Source of the DNA: Bacteroides sp. | GTDB taxonomy: Bacteria > Bacillota > Clostridia > Lachnospirales > Lachnospiraceae | Reading direction: 5' to 3' | Length of the DNA stretch: 64,000 nucleotides | NCBI GenBank assembly: GCA_023666705.1 | Contig: JAMPBO010000002.1 | Span: 62,001 to 126,000, forward strand | In this document: positions 52,880 through 60,718 of the stretch, piece by piece | Numbering within the stretch: position 1 is the stretch's first letter | How the letters are laid out: every line of letters begins with the position of its first letter | Made by a program: the position numbers and the translations under genes | The notes under the pieces: model-generated | Seen by the model: only the letters and a program-made list of their open reading frames with translations | Told to the model about the DNA's origin: nothing | The model's database searches: none

Positions 52880-54079
52880 ATGAAATATAATATATGTATA
52901 TGGGACAGTATAAGGCTGGGAAGGGATACAATAAATAGGTATCTTAATCTTAATAATGTTACTATCATTGCGGAGGTTAATAATAAGGAGTCAGATTATC
53001 ATGTGGAAATTCAAAAAATGGGAGATATCCCGAATGTTGATTACTATTTGATTTTTGAGGCAAATTGCCATAGTCAGATAGAAAAAATGGTTAATTTGTT
53101 AAAGTTGGATTTGGGGAAGGTTTTATATTTTGATGTGGAAGCTCCGTATGAAACCTTAGAGAATTTATACAAAAATGTGGATTCGTACGGTATCTTTGAT
53201 AAATCTGTCACAAGATATTTTGACGTTTTTAACCAAAGACAAACAAATAAATATTTAACTTGTACAGTGGAGGGGCTTTCATATATTGGAGATGCCCATG
53301 ATACATCTATCATGCTCAATATGTATGTTTCAGGTGAAAATTGGGCAAATGATACAATGCGTCAGTTTTATAGTTTGGCACGAAGGTTTTATGCTCTTGA
53401 AGAGAAGAAGCAAGGCATATTTTGCGATATCGGAGCCAATATAGGAACTACGTGCATATATTTCAAAAAGAAAATTGATGCAAATGTTAAAATATTAGCA
53501 TTTGAACCATCAAAAGAAAATTTTAAGATGTTAAAAACAAATATGCTTTTGAATGATATAGACGATTCTGAGGTGATGATGGTTCCTTTGGGAGTATCAG
53601 ATATACATAGTAAGTATCAGGTTTCTTATGTTTCATATAACCCTGGCGGGACTTCCCTGCATGAAGTCGATGATACAGGTGCGGACAATGCTGCTACTGT
53701 TGAAGCAATCCCATTTGATGATTATATAGAAGAAAATAACATTGATATACATGAAATTAAATATATATGGGTTGATACAGAAGGCTTTGAGGGCGCTTTT
53801 TTAAATGGTGCGAGAAAAACTTTAAGTCAGATTGATGTACCTGTTATTTTGGAATTTACACCTGGTTTCCTACGCAAAAATGGTGCGGAGAGTAAGTTTA
53901 TGGAGGCTGTGAAGGATTTATATACATCATATATTATAATGGAGGATGAAGCAGAAACAATACATCCTGTGTCAGAATTGGAAGGTTATTTTAGGAATGA
54001 CGAGGAAATGGTACAATTTGACATTTTTATGTTAAAAGAGGATAAAGTTAAGAAAACGAATGATGTAAGCAAGTCGTAG
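52880..54079 (+). CDS. FkbM-family methyltransferase, copy 3
   Basis: The 399-residue protein has an N-terminal domain (residues 1-110) that looks like a small nucleotide-sugar-binding fold, starting YNICIWDSIRLGRDTINRYL, and it differs from that of the other two FkbM proteins. The FkbM domain begins GIFCDIGANIGTTCIYFKK near residue 185. It continues with ILAFEPSKENFKMLKTNML and the signature YIWVDTEGFEGAFLNGAR near 300. The family methylates hydroxyls of sugars and other small molecules. It starts after GCGAGGAGGAT. It probably modifies a different sugar from copies 1 and 2, given its divergent N-terminus. Confidence 0.85.
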   Translation: MKYNICIWDSIRLGRDTINRYLNLNNVTIIAEVNNKESDYHVEIQKMGDIPNVDYYLIFEANCHSQIEKMVNLLKLDLGKVLYFDVEAPYETLENLYKNVDSYGIFDKSVTRYFDVFNQRQTNKYLTCTVEGLSYIGDAHDTSIMLNMYVSGENWANDTMRQFYSLARRFYALEEKKQGIFCDIGANIGTTCIYFKKKIDANVKILAFEPSKENFKMLKTNMLLNDIDDSEVMMVPLGVSDIHSKYQVSYVSYNPGGTSLHEVDDTGADNAATVEAIPFDDYIEENNIDIHEIKYIWVDTEGFEGAFLNGARKTLSQIDVPVILEFTPGFLRKNGAESKFMEAVKDLYTSYIIMEDEAETIHPVSELEGYFRNDEEMVQFDIFMLKEDKVKKTNDVSKS

Positions 54080-54212
54080 AGAAGCTATAATGAAAAGGGC
54101 AACAATTTAATCTGTTTTCAAAATAATTTTATACAGCTTTAAATTGTACGAAGGAATCTAAAGCAGATTATGAACAAATAAAAGCATTTAAACACGATAT
54201 GAGGTAACTATT

Positions 54213-55391
54213 ATGAAGCTGATATTCTGTTATTGGGGCAATATGATGGAGGACAAATTTACCGAGGCATTCAGACGTCTTGGGCATGAGGTGATACCCT
54301 TTGAGCGGGAATTTGTTGAAAAGGATTATGATACGGATTATCTGAAAAATCTCGTGAGTTTTGTGAAATCCCATGAACATGTGGATTTTGTTTTGACTAT
54401 CAATTTTATTCCCATCATTTCAAGGGCATGTAAATTGCTTGATATTCCATATTTATCATGGCTTTGCGACTGCCCATGCTATTCCTTATATTCTAATACA
54501 TTTGGGGACCCCCATAACCATACATTTTTCTTTGACAAGGTGCATGCGGATAGATTCAAAAATATATATCCGCATGCAAATATTTACTATCTTCCGGGGG
54601 CATGCGACCCTGTACGTTTCGCAAACAATGTCGTATTTGCTGAGGATTATGAAACATATGGCTGTGACGTTTCATTTGTGGGTTCGCTTTACTCTGAAAA
54701 AGGCACACATCAGAGAATCAGTGAGACCTTGCCGCCGTACCTCATGGGGTATGTTGATGGGATTATTCATGCCCAGCTAAACGTATATGGCTACAACTTT
54801 ATGGAGGAGTCGCTTGACGAGCAATTTATAGAGGAATTTAAAAAGCATATGGAGTGGCAGGTGCCGCCTGATTACTTGGATGATGCACGAAGTGTAATCG
54901 CAGACTATTACTTTGGGTACAGGAGTACAATGCTTGACCGTATTGCAACATTGGATGCAGTAAGCAGACAGTTTAACACGGATTTGTATACCACAAGTGA
55001 TACGTCAATGCTGCCACATATTAATAATCGTGGCATTGCAGACTCAAACACCATGCTTCCGAAAATATATAAGTGCAGCAAGGTGAATTTGGAGATTGCA
55101 AGCAAAACCTTCAAATCAGGCATGACCCTACGACTCTTTGAAATTATGTGTGCAGGGGGCTTTTTGATAGCAAATTATCAGACGGAAATACCTGATTATT
55201 TTACGATTGACAAGGATATCGTTGTATATGAAAGTATCCCTGATCTGTTAAATAAGATAGATTATTATCTCACGCACGATGAGGAACGGATGGAGATTGC
55301 GGCAAACGGACAAAAAAAGGTGCTTGGGCAGCATACATATGATGTCCGTGTCAGGCAGATGCTTGATGCGGTTATGCCGTTTTTGGCTTGA
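54213..55391 (+). CDS. CgeB/DUF3880-type glycosyltransferase, copy 2
   Basis: The 392-residue GT-B protein starts MKLIFCYWGNMMEDKFTEAF after ATGAGGTAAC. Residues 1-170 are the DUF3880-like half, with DFVLTINFIPIISRACKLLD and PYLSWLCDCPCYSLYSNTFG. The second half holds VNLEIASKTFKSGMTLRLFE near residue 290 and MCAGGFLIANYQTEIPDYF near 310, which fit PF13524. It is related to the protein at 49408 in plan but not closely. It is the last gene of the rightward glycan block before the toxin-antitoxin pair. Substrates are unknown. Confidence 0.82.
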   Translation: MKLIFCYWGNMMEDKFTEAFRRLGHEVIPFEREFVEKDYDTDYLKNLVSFVKSHEHVDFVLTINFIPIISRACKLLDIPYLSWLCDCPCYSLYSNTFGDPHNHTFFFDKVHADRFKNIYPHANIYYLPGACDPVRFANNVVFAEDYETYGCDVSFVGSLYSEKGTHQRISETLPPYLMGYVDGIIHAQLNVYGYNFMEESLDEQFIEEFKKHMEWQVPPDYLDDARSVIADYYFGYRSTMLDRIATLDAVSRQFNTDLYTTSDTSMLPHINNRGIADSNTMLPKIYKCSKVNLEIASKTFKSGMTLRLFEIMCAGGFLIANYQTEIPDYFTIDKDIVVYESIPDLLNKIDYYLTHDEERMEIAANGQKKVLGQHTYDVRVRQMLDAVMPFLA

Positions 55392-55493
55392 TTTTCCTGT
55401 TGGCTACGGGCAATATTTTTGTCTTTATGGATGGGTTGTGTGGGTGGTAAATTTTTTGTTTGGCTTGGAAAGGCAGAATGAAATTGCATTGAA

Positions 55494-55526
55494 TTGTAAT
55501 GAAAAATATTGATTATTTCATTACAA
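55494..55526. promoter_or_regulatory. Palindromic operator of the toxin-antitoxin pair
   Basis: TTGTAATGAAA at 55494-55504 and TTTCATTACAA at 55516-55526 are perfect 11-base inverted arms with an 11-base gap. The palindrome spans the -35 box and most of the spacer, so binding of the antitoxin or the complex would block transcription. Confidence 0.75.
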
Positions 55527-55537
55527 ACGCATATAAT
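55509..55537 (+). promoter_or_regulatory. Promoter of the toxin-antitoxin operon
   Basis: TTGATT at 55509-55514 and TATAAT at 55532-55537 are spaced by 17 bases and lie 25 bases before the antitoxin ATG. Confidence 0.7.
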
Positions 55538-55562
55538 AGTTTTAGGAAGGAGCGTGATAGAA

Positions 55563-55829
55563 ATGGCACAGGCAGTAAATGTAAATTTTCGTATGGATGC
55601 GGAACTTAAAAAGAATATGGAGCAAGTGTGTGAGGATATGGGATTGTCCATGACAACCGCATTTACTATTTTTGCAAAAAAAGTAAGCCGTGAACATAGG
55701 ATTCCTTTTGAAATCGTAGCAGATTCATTCTATTCTGAGAGCAATATGGCACATTTGCGGAGGGGAATTGCAGCACTTGATTCTGGCAAGGGAGTAGAGC
55801 ATGAGCCTCTTTTGGAGGATGGCGAATGA
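55563..55829 (+). CDS. relB: RelB/DinJ-family antitoxin
   Basis: The 88-residue protein starts at ATG 55563 after AGGAAGGAGCG. The frame from 55509 is rejected, as it would start inside the promoter. Residues 1-45 form a ribbon-helix-helix DNA-binding domain: VNVNFRMDAELKKNMEQVCE is the strand and first helix, and LSMTTAFTIFAKK the second. The C-terminal part, from EIVADSFYSE on, would wrap the toxin. It neutralises the YoeB-like toxin encoded just after it and represses its own promoter through the palindrome upstream. The stop overlaps the toxin start as ATGA. Confidence 0.9.
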   Translation: MAQAVNVNFRMDAELKKNMEQVCEDMGLSMTTAFTIFAKKVSREHRIPFEIVADSFYSESNMAHLRRGIAALDSGKGVEHEPLLEDGE

Positions 55830-56086
55830 AAAAAATCTGGTTTGAAGAAGCATGGGAGGATTATCTATATTGGCAGTCGCAGGATAAAAAAACACTAAAA
55901 CGAATCAATGTACTTTTAAAGGATACGGAACGAAACCCATTTGAGGGAATTGGAAAGCCTGAACCGCTGAAAGGCGAGTTGAGTGGTTTTTGGAGCAGAC
56001 GGATTGATGAAGCCAATAGATTTGTCTATCGGGTTAAAAACGGTGTGTTAGAAATTTTGTCCTGCCGTGGACATTATGATGATTAA
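55826..56086 (+). CDS. yoeB: YoeB/Txe-family mRNA interferase toxin
   Basis: The 86-residue protein is a ribosome-dependent endoribonuclease of the YoeB type. It has the family start KIWFEEAWEDYLYWQ, the middle NPFEGIGKPEPLKGELSG and the end GFWSRRIDEANRFVYRV. The catalytic residues known from E. coli YoeB fall at the same numbers: Glu46, Arg65, His83 and Tyr84. The protein is full length and looks active. It overlaps the antitoxin gene by 4 bases. The pair may stabilise this glycosylation island or act in stress; the sequence does not distinguish these. Confidence 0.93.
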   Translation: MKKIWFEEAWEDYLYWQSQDKKTLKRINVLLKDTERNPFEGIGKPEPLKGELSGFWSRRIDEANRFVYRVKNGVLEILSCRGHYDD

Positions 56087-56146
56087 AAAATACAAGAGTA
56101 TATGGGGTGACAGATGCTTGAATTATACATGAAATAAAGAAAAATA

Positions 56147-56177
56147 ACATCGCTATGTCGAGCCGGCATAGCGATGT
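56147..56177 (+). terminator. Hairpin after the toxin gene
   Basis: ACATCGCTATG at 56147-56157 pairs perfectly with CATAGCGATGT at 56167-56177 across a 9-base loop, followed by TTCTCC. The stem is strong and the T tail is weak, so termination is likely but not certain. The stretch from here to 56338 holds no gene. It includes TTGACA at 56188 and a near-palindrome, AGGGAACATGTGCCCT. Confidence 0.55.
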
Positions 56178-56338
56178 TTCTCCTGTATTGACAATTTAGG
56201 GAACATGTGCCCTTATTTTTCAACATGAAATCTATAACAAAAAATCCACAATCTAACTTCTCATTGATAAAAGAACCATGAAATGATAAAATAATTCCAT
56301 ATCACGTATATTTAAGATAACAAAGGAGGCACTGCGGA

Positions 56339-57562
56339 ATGTTTGACCTAAGCCAGTTTGTTGCTGAAAATGTCATCAAGCGGGAGACAAGCTTATTTGA
56401 AGCGGATATTCAGGCAAATAAAAGTGAGCTTTCAAAAAAAATAGAGGGTAAGTCCGTGCTTGTGATCGGAGGGGCAGGAAGCATTGGAAGCTCGTTTGTT
56501 AAGGCTGTTTTGCCGTTTAAACCACGCACAATGATTGTGGTTGATATCAATGAAAATGGTCTGGCAGAGCTTACAAGAGATTTACGGTCGATTAAGGGAA
56601 TGTTCGTTCCTGAAGATTACATACCATATCCAATGGATTTTGCATCTGCCGTATTTGAGAAAATGTTTCGGTCACGTGGCGGCTTTGATATTGTTGCAAA
56701 TTTTTCCGCCCATAAGCATGTCCGTTCTGAAAAGGACATTTATTCTATTGAAGCAATGCTGCGAAATAATGTTCTGAATATAGTAAAGCTCCTTGAGTTA
56801 TTGTCGGAGTTTCCGCCTGAGGAATATTTCTGCGTATCTACTGACAAGGCGGCAAATCCCGTCAATATCATGGGTGCGAGCAAGCGGATTATGGAGGATG
56901 TTATTTTTAGCTATTCTGACAGGTTCCCGGTTAAGACGGCACGTTTTGCAAATGTCGCATTTTCAAATGGCTCTTTGCCTGCAGGTTTTTTGGCACGTAT
57001 TTCCAAGCTGCAGCCGCTAAGTGCACCGTATGATGTAAGACGGTATTTTGTCTCGCTGGAGGAAAGTGGGCAAATCTGTATGCTTGCCTGTATGCTGGGA
57101 AGCAACAGGGAGATATTTTTTCCAAAGCTTAAGGATGAGCAGATGATGACCTTTGATGTGATTGCGGAAAAGCTTTTGCAGGAGCATGGCTTTGAGGTGC
57201 TTAAATGTAATTCGGATGAGGAAGCGATAGAAAAGGCGGTGGAGTTAAAGTCAGGCAGCAGGTTATACCCTGTACATTTTTCCGTGTCCGATACATCGGG
57301 AGAAAAGCCATATGAGGAATTTTTTACGGATGAGGAATCCGTCGATATGGACAGATTTTGCTCATTGGGAGTTGTGGTGGGAAAAGAAGCTCCTGACAGC
57401 CAAAAAATCGAAAAGCTTTATTCAGATTTAATGAATGTATTTTTAGCAGGTGTATTTTCAGGCGACAAAGCATCTAAGGATGATGTGGTCAGACTTCTGG
57501 AAGCATACCTGCCTGAGTTTAAGCATATAGAAGCAGGGAAGTCCCTTGACAGTAAAATGTAA
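56339..57562 (+). CDS. Sugar-nucleotide 4,6-dehydratase, PglF/WbpM catalytic type
   Basis: The 407-residue soluble protein is of the polysaccharide biosynthesis SDR group. The cofactor loop GGAGSIG is at residues 44-50. The active site reads VSTDKAANPVNIMGASKR: Asp169 and Lys170, then Met178 and Lys182 in MxxxK. The Met replaces the Tyr of classical SDRs and of PseB at 4798, as in PglF, WbpM and CapD, which keep C5 configuration. The membrane segments of those proteins are absent. It could supply the missing dehydratase of the legionaminate-type pathway, although it is 33 kb from that operon. It starts after AAAGGAGGCAC, and no aminotransferase follows. Confidence 0.82.
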   Translation: MFDLSQFVAENVIKRETSLFEADIQANKSELSKKIEGKSVLVIGGAGSIGSSFVKAVLPFKPRTMIVVDINENGLAELTRDLRSIKGMFVPEDYIPYPMDFASAVFEKMFRSRGGFDIVANFSAHKHVRSEKDIYSIEAMLRNNVLNIVKLLELLSEFPPEEYFCVSTDKAANPVNIMGASKRIMEDVIFSYSDRFPVKTARFANVAFSNGSLPAGFLARISKLQPLSAPYDVRRYFVSLEESGQICMLACMLGSNREIFFPKLKDEQMMTFDVIAEKLLQEHGFEVLKCNSDEEAIEKAVELKSGSRLYPVHFSVSDTSGEKPYEEFFTDEESVDMDRFCSLGVVVGKEAPDSQKIEKLYSDLMNVFLAGVFSGDKASKDDVVRLLEAYLPEFKHIEAGKSLDSKM

Positions 57563-57630
57563 GAAGATGAATGCCAACGACACTTTATTGAAAGCAGATG
57601 TTGTGTTTGCAGAAGTTGGTTAAGTTATAG

Positions 57631-57891
57631 TATAAAAAGGTAGTGTAAAGTGATTTATGAAAAAATCGTTCCTCTTTCCAACCTCTTAGACCATTATATT
57701 TATGCTCCGCAAATCTCTGTCAAGCCTGAAATTAACGAGCTTTTAGTCCGGGCTTGACAGAAATTTGGAAGCAAAATAACTGGTCACTAAGAGGTAGAAA
57801 GAGGGGGTAAAGGCACCGAGAGACTGAAACCTTTGAATTTACTTGGGTTGCGGCAATTTTTAGGCATTAGACTTGACACTACCTATAAAAA
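57631..57891. mobile_element. MITE-like element with terminal repeats and target duplication
   Basis: The element is 57639-57883 (245 bp). Its ends are inverted: GGTAGTGTAAAGT at the left and the complement of ACTTGACACTACC at the right, 12 of 13 matching. Both flanks are the same 8 bases, TATAAAAA (57631-57638 and 57884-57891), as expected of a target duplication. Inside is a nested hairpin. CCTCTTTC...CCTCTTAG at 57671-57689 pairs with 57787-57804, and CTGTCAAGCC at 57717-57726 pairs perfectly with GGCTTGACAG at 57751-57760. There is no transposase frame, so it would have moved in trans. An 8-base duplication fits IS256/Mutator-like enzymes, but the parent is not identified. It fills nearly all the gap from 57562 to 57907. 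Confidence 0.75.
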
Positions 57892-57906
57892 ATCAGGAGG
57901 ATAATC

Positions 57907-58275
57907 ATGGAAAACAACAGAAATGAACAGATTGAGGCTTTAAAGGTATTGCAGGAGTTTAATGGACGTTTAATTGGCAACATGAAAGCACTTGTAAATG
58001 AGCTTTCAGGAAAGCGGTTAGACGATACGGATAAGCTTTTAAAGACAGTCATTGATGCCCTTAATTGGGAAATTCAGGTTGTGAATGCAACCATGGACAT
58101 TTTAAATGAGGGAACAACAAGGGTTGATAAGGAAAGCTTTAACAAAACGATTACCGCACTGAGTGAGGCTCTTGCATCGGGAGACGATGGTAAGATGGCA
58201 GAGCAGTTTGGCAATGTAATCAATGTGTTTGAGAATTTAGATGTGGCTGTGAAAGAGGTTGTGAGCGGGAACTAG
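57907..58275 (+). CDS. Small helical protein of unknown function
   Basis: The 122-residue protein is acidic and appears to be all helical, with no signal peptide or cysteine. I do not recognise its family. The start ATG follows TCAGGAGGATAATC and is only 24 bases from the right end of the MITE-like element (15 bases from the target duplication). The segments EALKVLQEFNGRLIGNMKAL and LLKTVIDALNWEIQVVNATM look like two amphipathic helices of a bundle. A flagellar export chaperone (FliS/FliT-like) would have this build and suit the region, but there is no motif to prove it. Its native promoter has probably been displaced by the insertion. Confidence 0.65.
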   Translation: MENNRNEQIEALKVLQEFNGRLIGNMKALVNELSGKRLDDTDKLLKTVIDALNWEIQVVNATMDILNEGTTRVDKESFNKTITALSEALASGDDGKMAEQFGNVINVFENLDVAVKEVVSGN

Positions 58276-58410
58276 GAGTGTGGTTTCCGGGAATAAAGGG
58301 ATAAGAATGGAAAGCGGGGGGGGCGGAACCGGTAGATATTTTTTCGGTTTCGGATGTAAATAATGTGTTTCATGCATATATTATATTAACATGCCCTTAA
58401 GGAGCACGAT

Positions 58411-59529
58411 ATGATTTATGTAGTAAATTATGGGGATACGCTGTATAGCATTGCACGTACATATAATACCACACCGCAGGAGCTTGCATACAATAACCAG
58501 ATTGCCGAGGGGCAGCCGTTGGTTGTGGGGCAGGCTCTTTATATTTTGCCAAGGAATGGTAGTCAGGTTCAAAATAACGGTAAACGGTATTTCGGTTATG
58601 CCTACCCCTATATCAGGGAAGAAGTTTTAAGAGAGTGTTTGTTGTACATGCAGGCACTCTATATTTTTTCCTATGGATTTACCACAAGTGGGGAGCTAAT
58701 TGCCATTGATGATGAAAGACTGATTCGGACTGCCGAGGAGTTTGGGGTAGAACCCGTGTTAGTTTTAACACCATTTTCTGAGGGTGGTACATTTAATAAT
58801 CAACTGGTAAATGCATTGCTTCAAAATATAGAGGTTCAGCAAAGAATAATTCAAAACCTGCTGACGGTTATGCGGCAGAAACGATATGTGGGAATTGACG
58901 TGGATTTCGAATATGTGCTTGCGACAGATAAAGATGCATATGTCGCATTTATTCAGCGGTTGACAGCGGAAATGAATGCAAATGGTTTTTATGTTACAAT
59001 AGCATTGCCGCCTAAAGTATCGGATGACCAGCAGGGACTTTTATATGAGGGAGTGGATTATGCAGGGCTTGGCACTGCTGCAAATCAGGTGCTGCTTATG
59101 ACGTATGAATGGGGTTATACTTACAGTACGCCACAGGCAGTTGCACCAATTCCAAGTGTGAGACGGGTATTGGATTATGGTGTTTCTCGAATTCCTGCAA
59201 ATAAAATTTACATGGGTCTGCCAAACTATGGCTACGATTGGCCGTTGCCGCATGTTCAGGGTGTGACAAGGGCAACCAGCATCGGAAATATACAGGCGGT
59301 GGAAATTGCTGCAGAAAATGGTGCGGTTATCCGGTATGACGATGTTGCACAGTCACCATTTTTTAATTATGTATCTGGGGGAGTATCCCATGAGGTTTGG
59401 TTTGAGGATGTGAGGAGCATGCAGGTGCGTTTTGAAACGATAGAAGAGTATGGATTTTTAGGTGGCGGATACTGGAATTTGATGCGTCCTTTCAGACCGA
59501 ACTGGTTGTTACAAAGATATGGAGTGTAG
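58411..59529 (+). CDS. LysM-GH18 glycoside hydrolase (SleL/YaaH-like)
   Basis: The 372-residue protein has one LysM peptidoglycan-binding domain at residues 2-47 (VNYGDTLYSIARTYNTTPQE) and a GH18 barrel from about residue 58. The catalytic strand is GIDVDFEY, with Asp163, Asp165 and the acid Glu167 of the DxDxE pattern. LPNYGYDWPLP near residue 270 is typical of the YaaH/SleL cortex-lytic N-acetylglucosaminidases. Those normally have two LysM domains and no classical signal peptide; here there is one LysM and likewise no signal peptide. A role in spore cortex or cell wall turnover is likely. It has its own terminator downstream. Confidence 0.9.
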   Translation: MIYVVNYGDTLYSIARTYNTTPQELAYNNQIAEGQPLVVGQALYILPRNGSQVQNNGKRYFGYAYPYIREEVLRECLLYMQALYIFSYGFTTSGELIAIDDERLIRTAEEFGVEPVLVLTPFSEGGTFNNQLVNALLQNIEVQQRIIQNLLTVMRQKRYVGIDVDFEYVLATDKDAYVAFIQRLTAEMNANGFYVTIALPPKVSDDQQGLLYEGVDYAGLGTAANQVLLMTYEWGYTYSTPQAVAPIPSVRRVLDYGVSRIPANKIYMGLPNYGYDWPLPHVQGVTRATSIGNIQAVEIAAENGAVIRYDDVAQSPFFNYVSGGVSHEVWFEDVRSMQVRFETIEEYGFLGGGYWNLMRPFRPNWLLQRYGV

Positions 59530-59563
59530 ATGAAAGTAAGGTTGGCACATGTATATTTGCATT

Positions 59564-59596
59564 CGCCTCTGCATTTATTTGCAGGGGCGTTTTTTA
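59564..59596 (+). terminator. Rho-independent terminator after the GH18 gene
   Basis: CGCCTCTGC at 59564-59572 pairs with GCAGGGGCG at 59581-59589 (one G-T pair), followed by TTTTTTATTTT. Confidence 0.85.
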
Positions 59597-59950
59597 TTTT
59601 CATAGAAAATTTCTTTCAATGAAATCAACAAATCAGACCTTGTTTTTAGTAGGAATTTTTAGTAAAAACAACGAAAAAAATTTTGTTCAGGACAAAATTC
59701 CATGCGTTTAGGACAAATTCGCGTTTAAGGAGCCATATTGTGGTATAAGAATATGGCATGAAATAAAACGTGAATTTTCAAAAGTAAACCATATTTATAA
59801 ACCGCAACGTTTATTTTGCAGCTGAGCCTGAAATTTGTTCCGCAAAAATGATACCCGCGTGTCAACATATGCGTAATTTGCAAGATATGTTGTAAGAAAT
59901 GCACGGTCGGTTTTATCGGGCAAAATTTATGGTAACATCAAAAGGATAAT
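59597..59950 (+). promoter_or_regulatory. Intergenic region before the LytTR gene, with repeats
   Basis: No gene is seen in this stretch. It has a pair of direct repeats: AGGACAAAATTC at 59689-59700 and AGGACAAATTC at 59710-59720. They alternate with GCGTTTA at 59704-59710 and again at 59721-59727. An inverted repeat follows, GCCATATT at 59732-59739 and AATATGGC at 59750-59757. LytTR proteins bind imperfect direct repeats, so these may be sites for the regulator encoded next. The spacing of the CGTTTA units (17 bases start to start) is shorter than the usual 21. Confidence 0.4.
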
Positions 59951-60703
59951 ATGCTAAAGAGAGATTGTACCATGCTTTTAGGAATTTGTGATGACAATAA
60001 AAAAGATATTGGTAAGGCAACACAGGCGATTAAAACCAACATACATAATGGTGAGCTAAGAGTAAAAGAGTATGACCCTGAGGAACTTCTGATAGACATT
60101 GAAGAAGAGCTGTTTCATTGCGACATACTGGTGCTTGAAATTTATTTCAAAAGTATAACTTACAATGGAATCGATTTGGCAAATATGATAAACCGTTCTT
60201 TTCCGCCGTGTGAAATAATATTTTTTTCGAGCCATATTGAGTACTCATTAAGGGTATATGAAACAAGACATTGTTATTATGTGTGGAAACAGGAAGTAGA
60301 AAAAATGTTGCCTGTTGCTATTAATAAGGCATTGCTGGAGTTGGATGATAATGCACACAGGGATGTGATGCCTTTGGTGTGCGATGGACACACGGTATTT
60401 ATAGATAAAAAAGAAATCCTTTATATTGAGCGGGAAGACCGCAAAATAAATGTAGTTACGGAAGAACACAAATATACCTGTTATCAGTCACTTGTCGAGA
60501 TTATGAAAAACTTCAGGGATAATATGATAAGGGTTCATGGCGGCTATATTGTGAATTTTAATAAAGTAACAGGGATACGGAAAAATATTATTGAACTTAG
60601 CAATAACATGAAAATTCCGTTAGGCAGAACATACGAAAAGGCGGTGCGGAAAAAGTATAGGGAGTATTGGAGCAGAAAAATTTACATAGAAAAAAATAAG
60701 TAG
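59951..60703 (+). CDS. LytTR-family response regulator with altered receiver
   Basis: The 250-residue protein has a receiver-like domain (about 8-120) and a LytTR DNA-binding domain (about 145-245). The acidic pair Asp14-Asp15 in GICDDNKKD is kept. The phosphoacceptor site reads DILVLEIYF, with Glu63 where Asp is expected, which suggests phosphorylation-independent activity. LytTR features include DKKEILYIEREDRKINVVTE near 152 and FIRVHGGYIVNF-like MIRVHGGYIVNFNKVTGIRK near 195. The start at 59951 follows AAAGGATAAT; ATG 59972 is possible. No histidine kinase gene is adjacent. It is followed at 15 bases by a secreted protein gene that it may control. Confidence 0.87.
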   Translation: MLKRDCTMLLGICDDNKKDIGKATQAIKTNIHNGELRVKEYDPEELLIDIEEELFHCDILVLEIYFKSITYNGIDLANMINRSFPPCEIIFFSSHIEYSLRVYETRHCYYVWKQEVEKMLPVAINKALLELDDNAHRDVMPLVCDGHTVFIDKKEILYIEREDRKINVVTEEHKYTCYQSLVEIMKNFRDNMIRVHGGYIVNFNKVTGIRKNIIELSNNMKIPLGRTYEKAVRKKYREYWSRKIYIEKNK

Positions 60704-60718
60704 AGGAGAAGGATTATT

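Noticed and set aside
55279-55512. Plus-strand frame of 77 codons between 54213 and the antitoxin gene
   Set aside because: It begins inside the preceding glycosyltransferase gene in another frame and ends in the toxin-antitoxin operator; there is no ribosome site.
57639-57883. Riboswitch or leader RNA before 57907
   Set aside because: The terminal inverted repeats and exact 8-base duplication are better explained by a mobile element. A regulatory RNA role after insertion is not excluded.
59689-59727. A short direct-repeat array as a plasmid-type or replication iteron
   Set aside because: There are only two copies of each unit, no replication gene is near, and the position before a LytTR gene is better explained by regulator binding.
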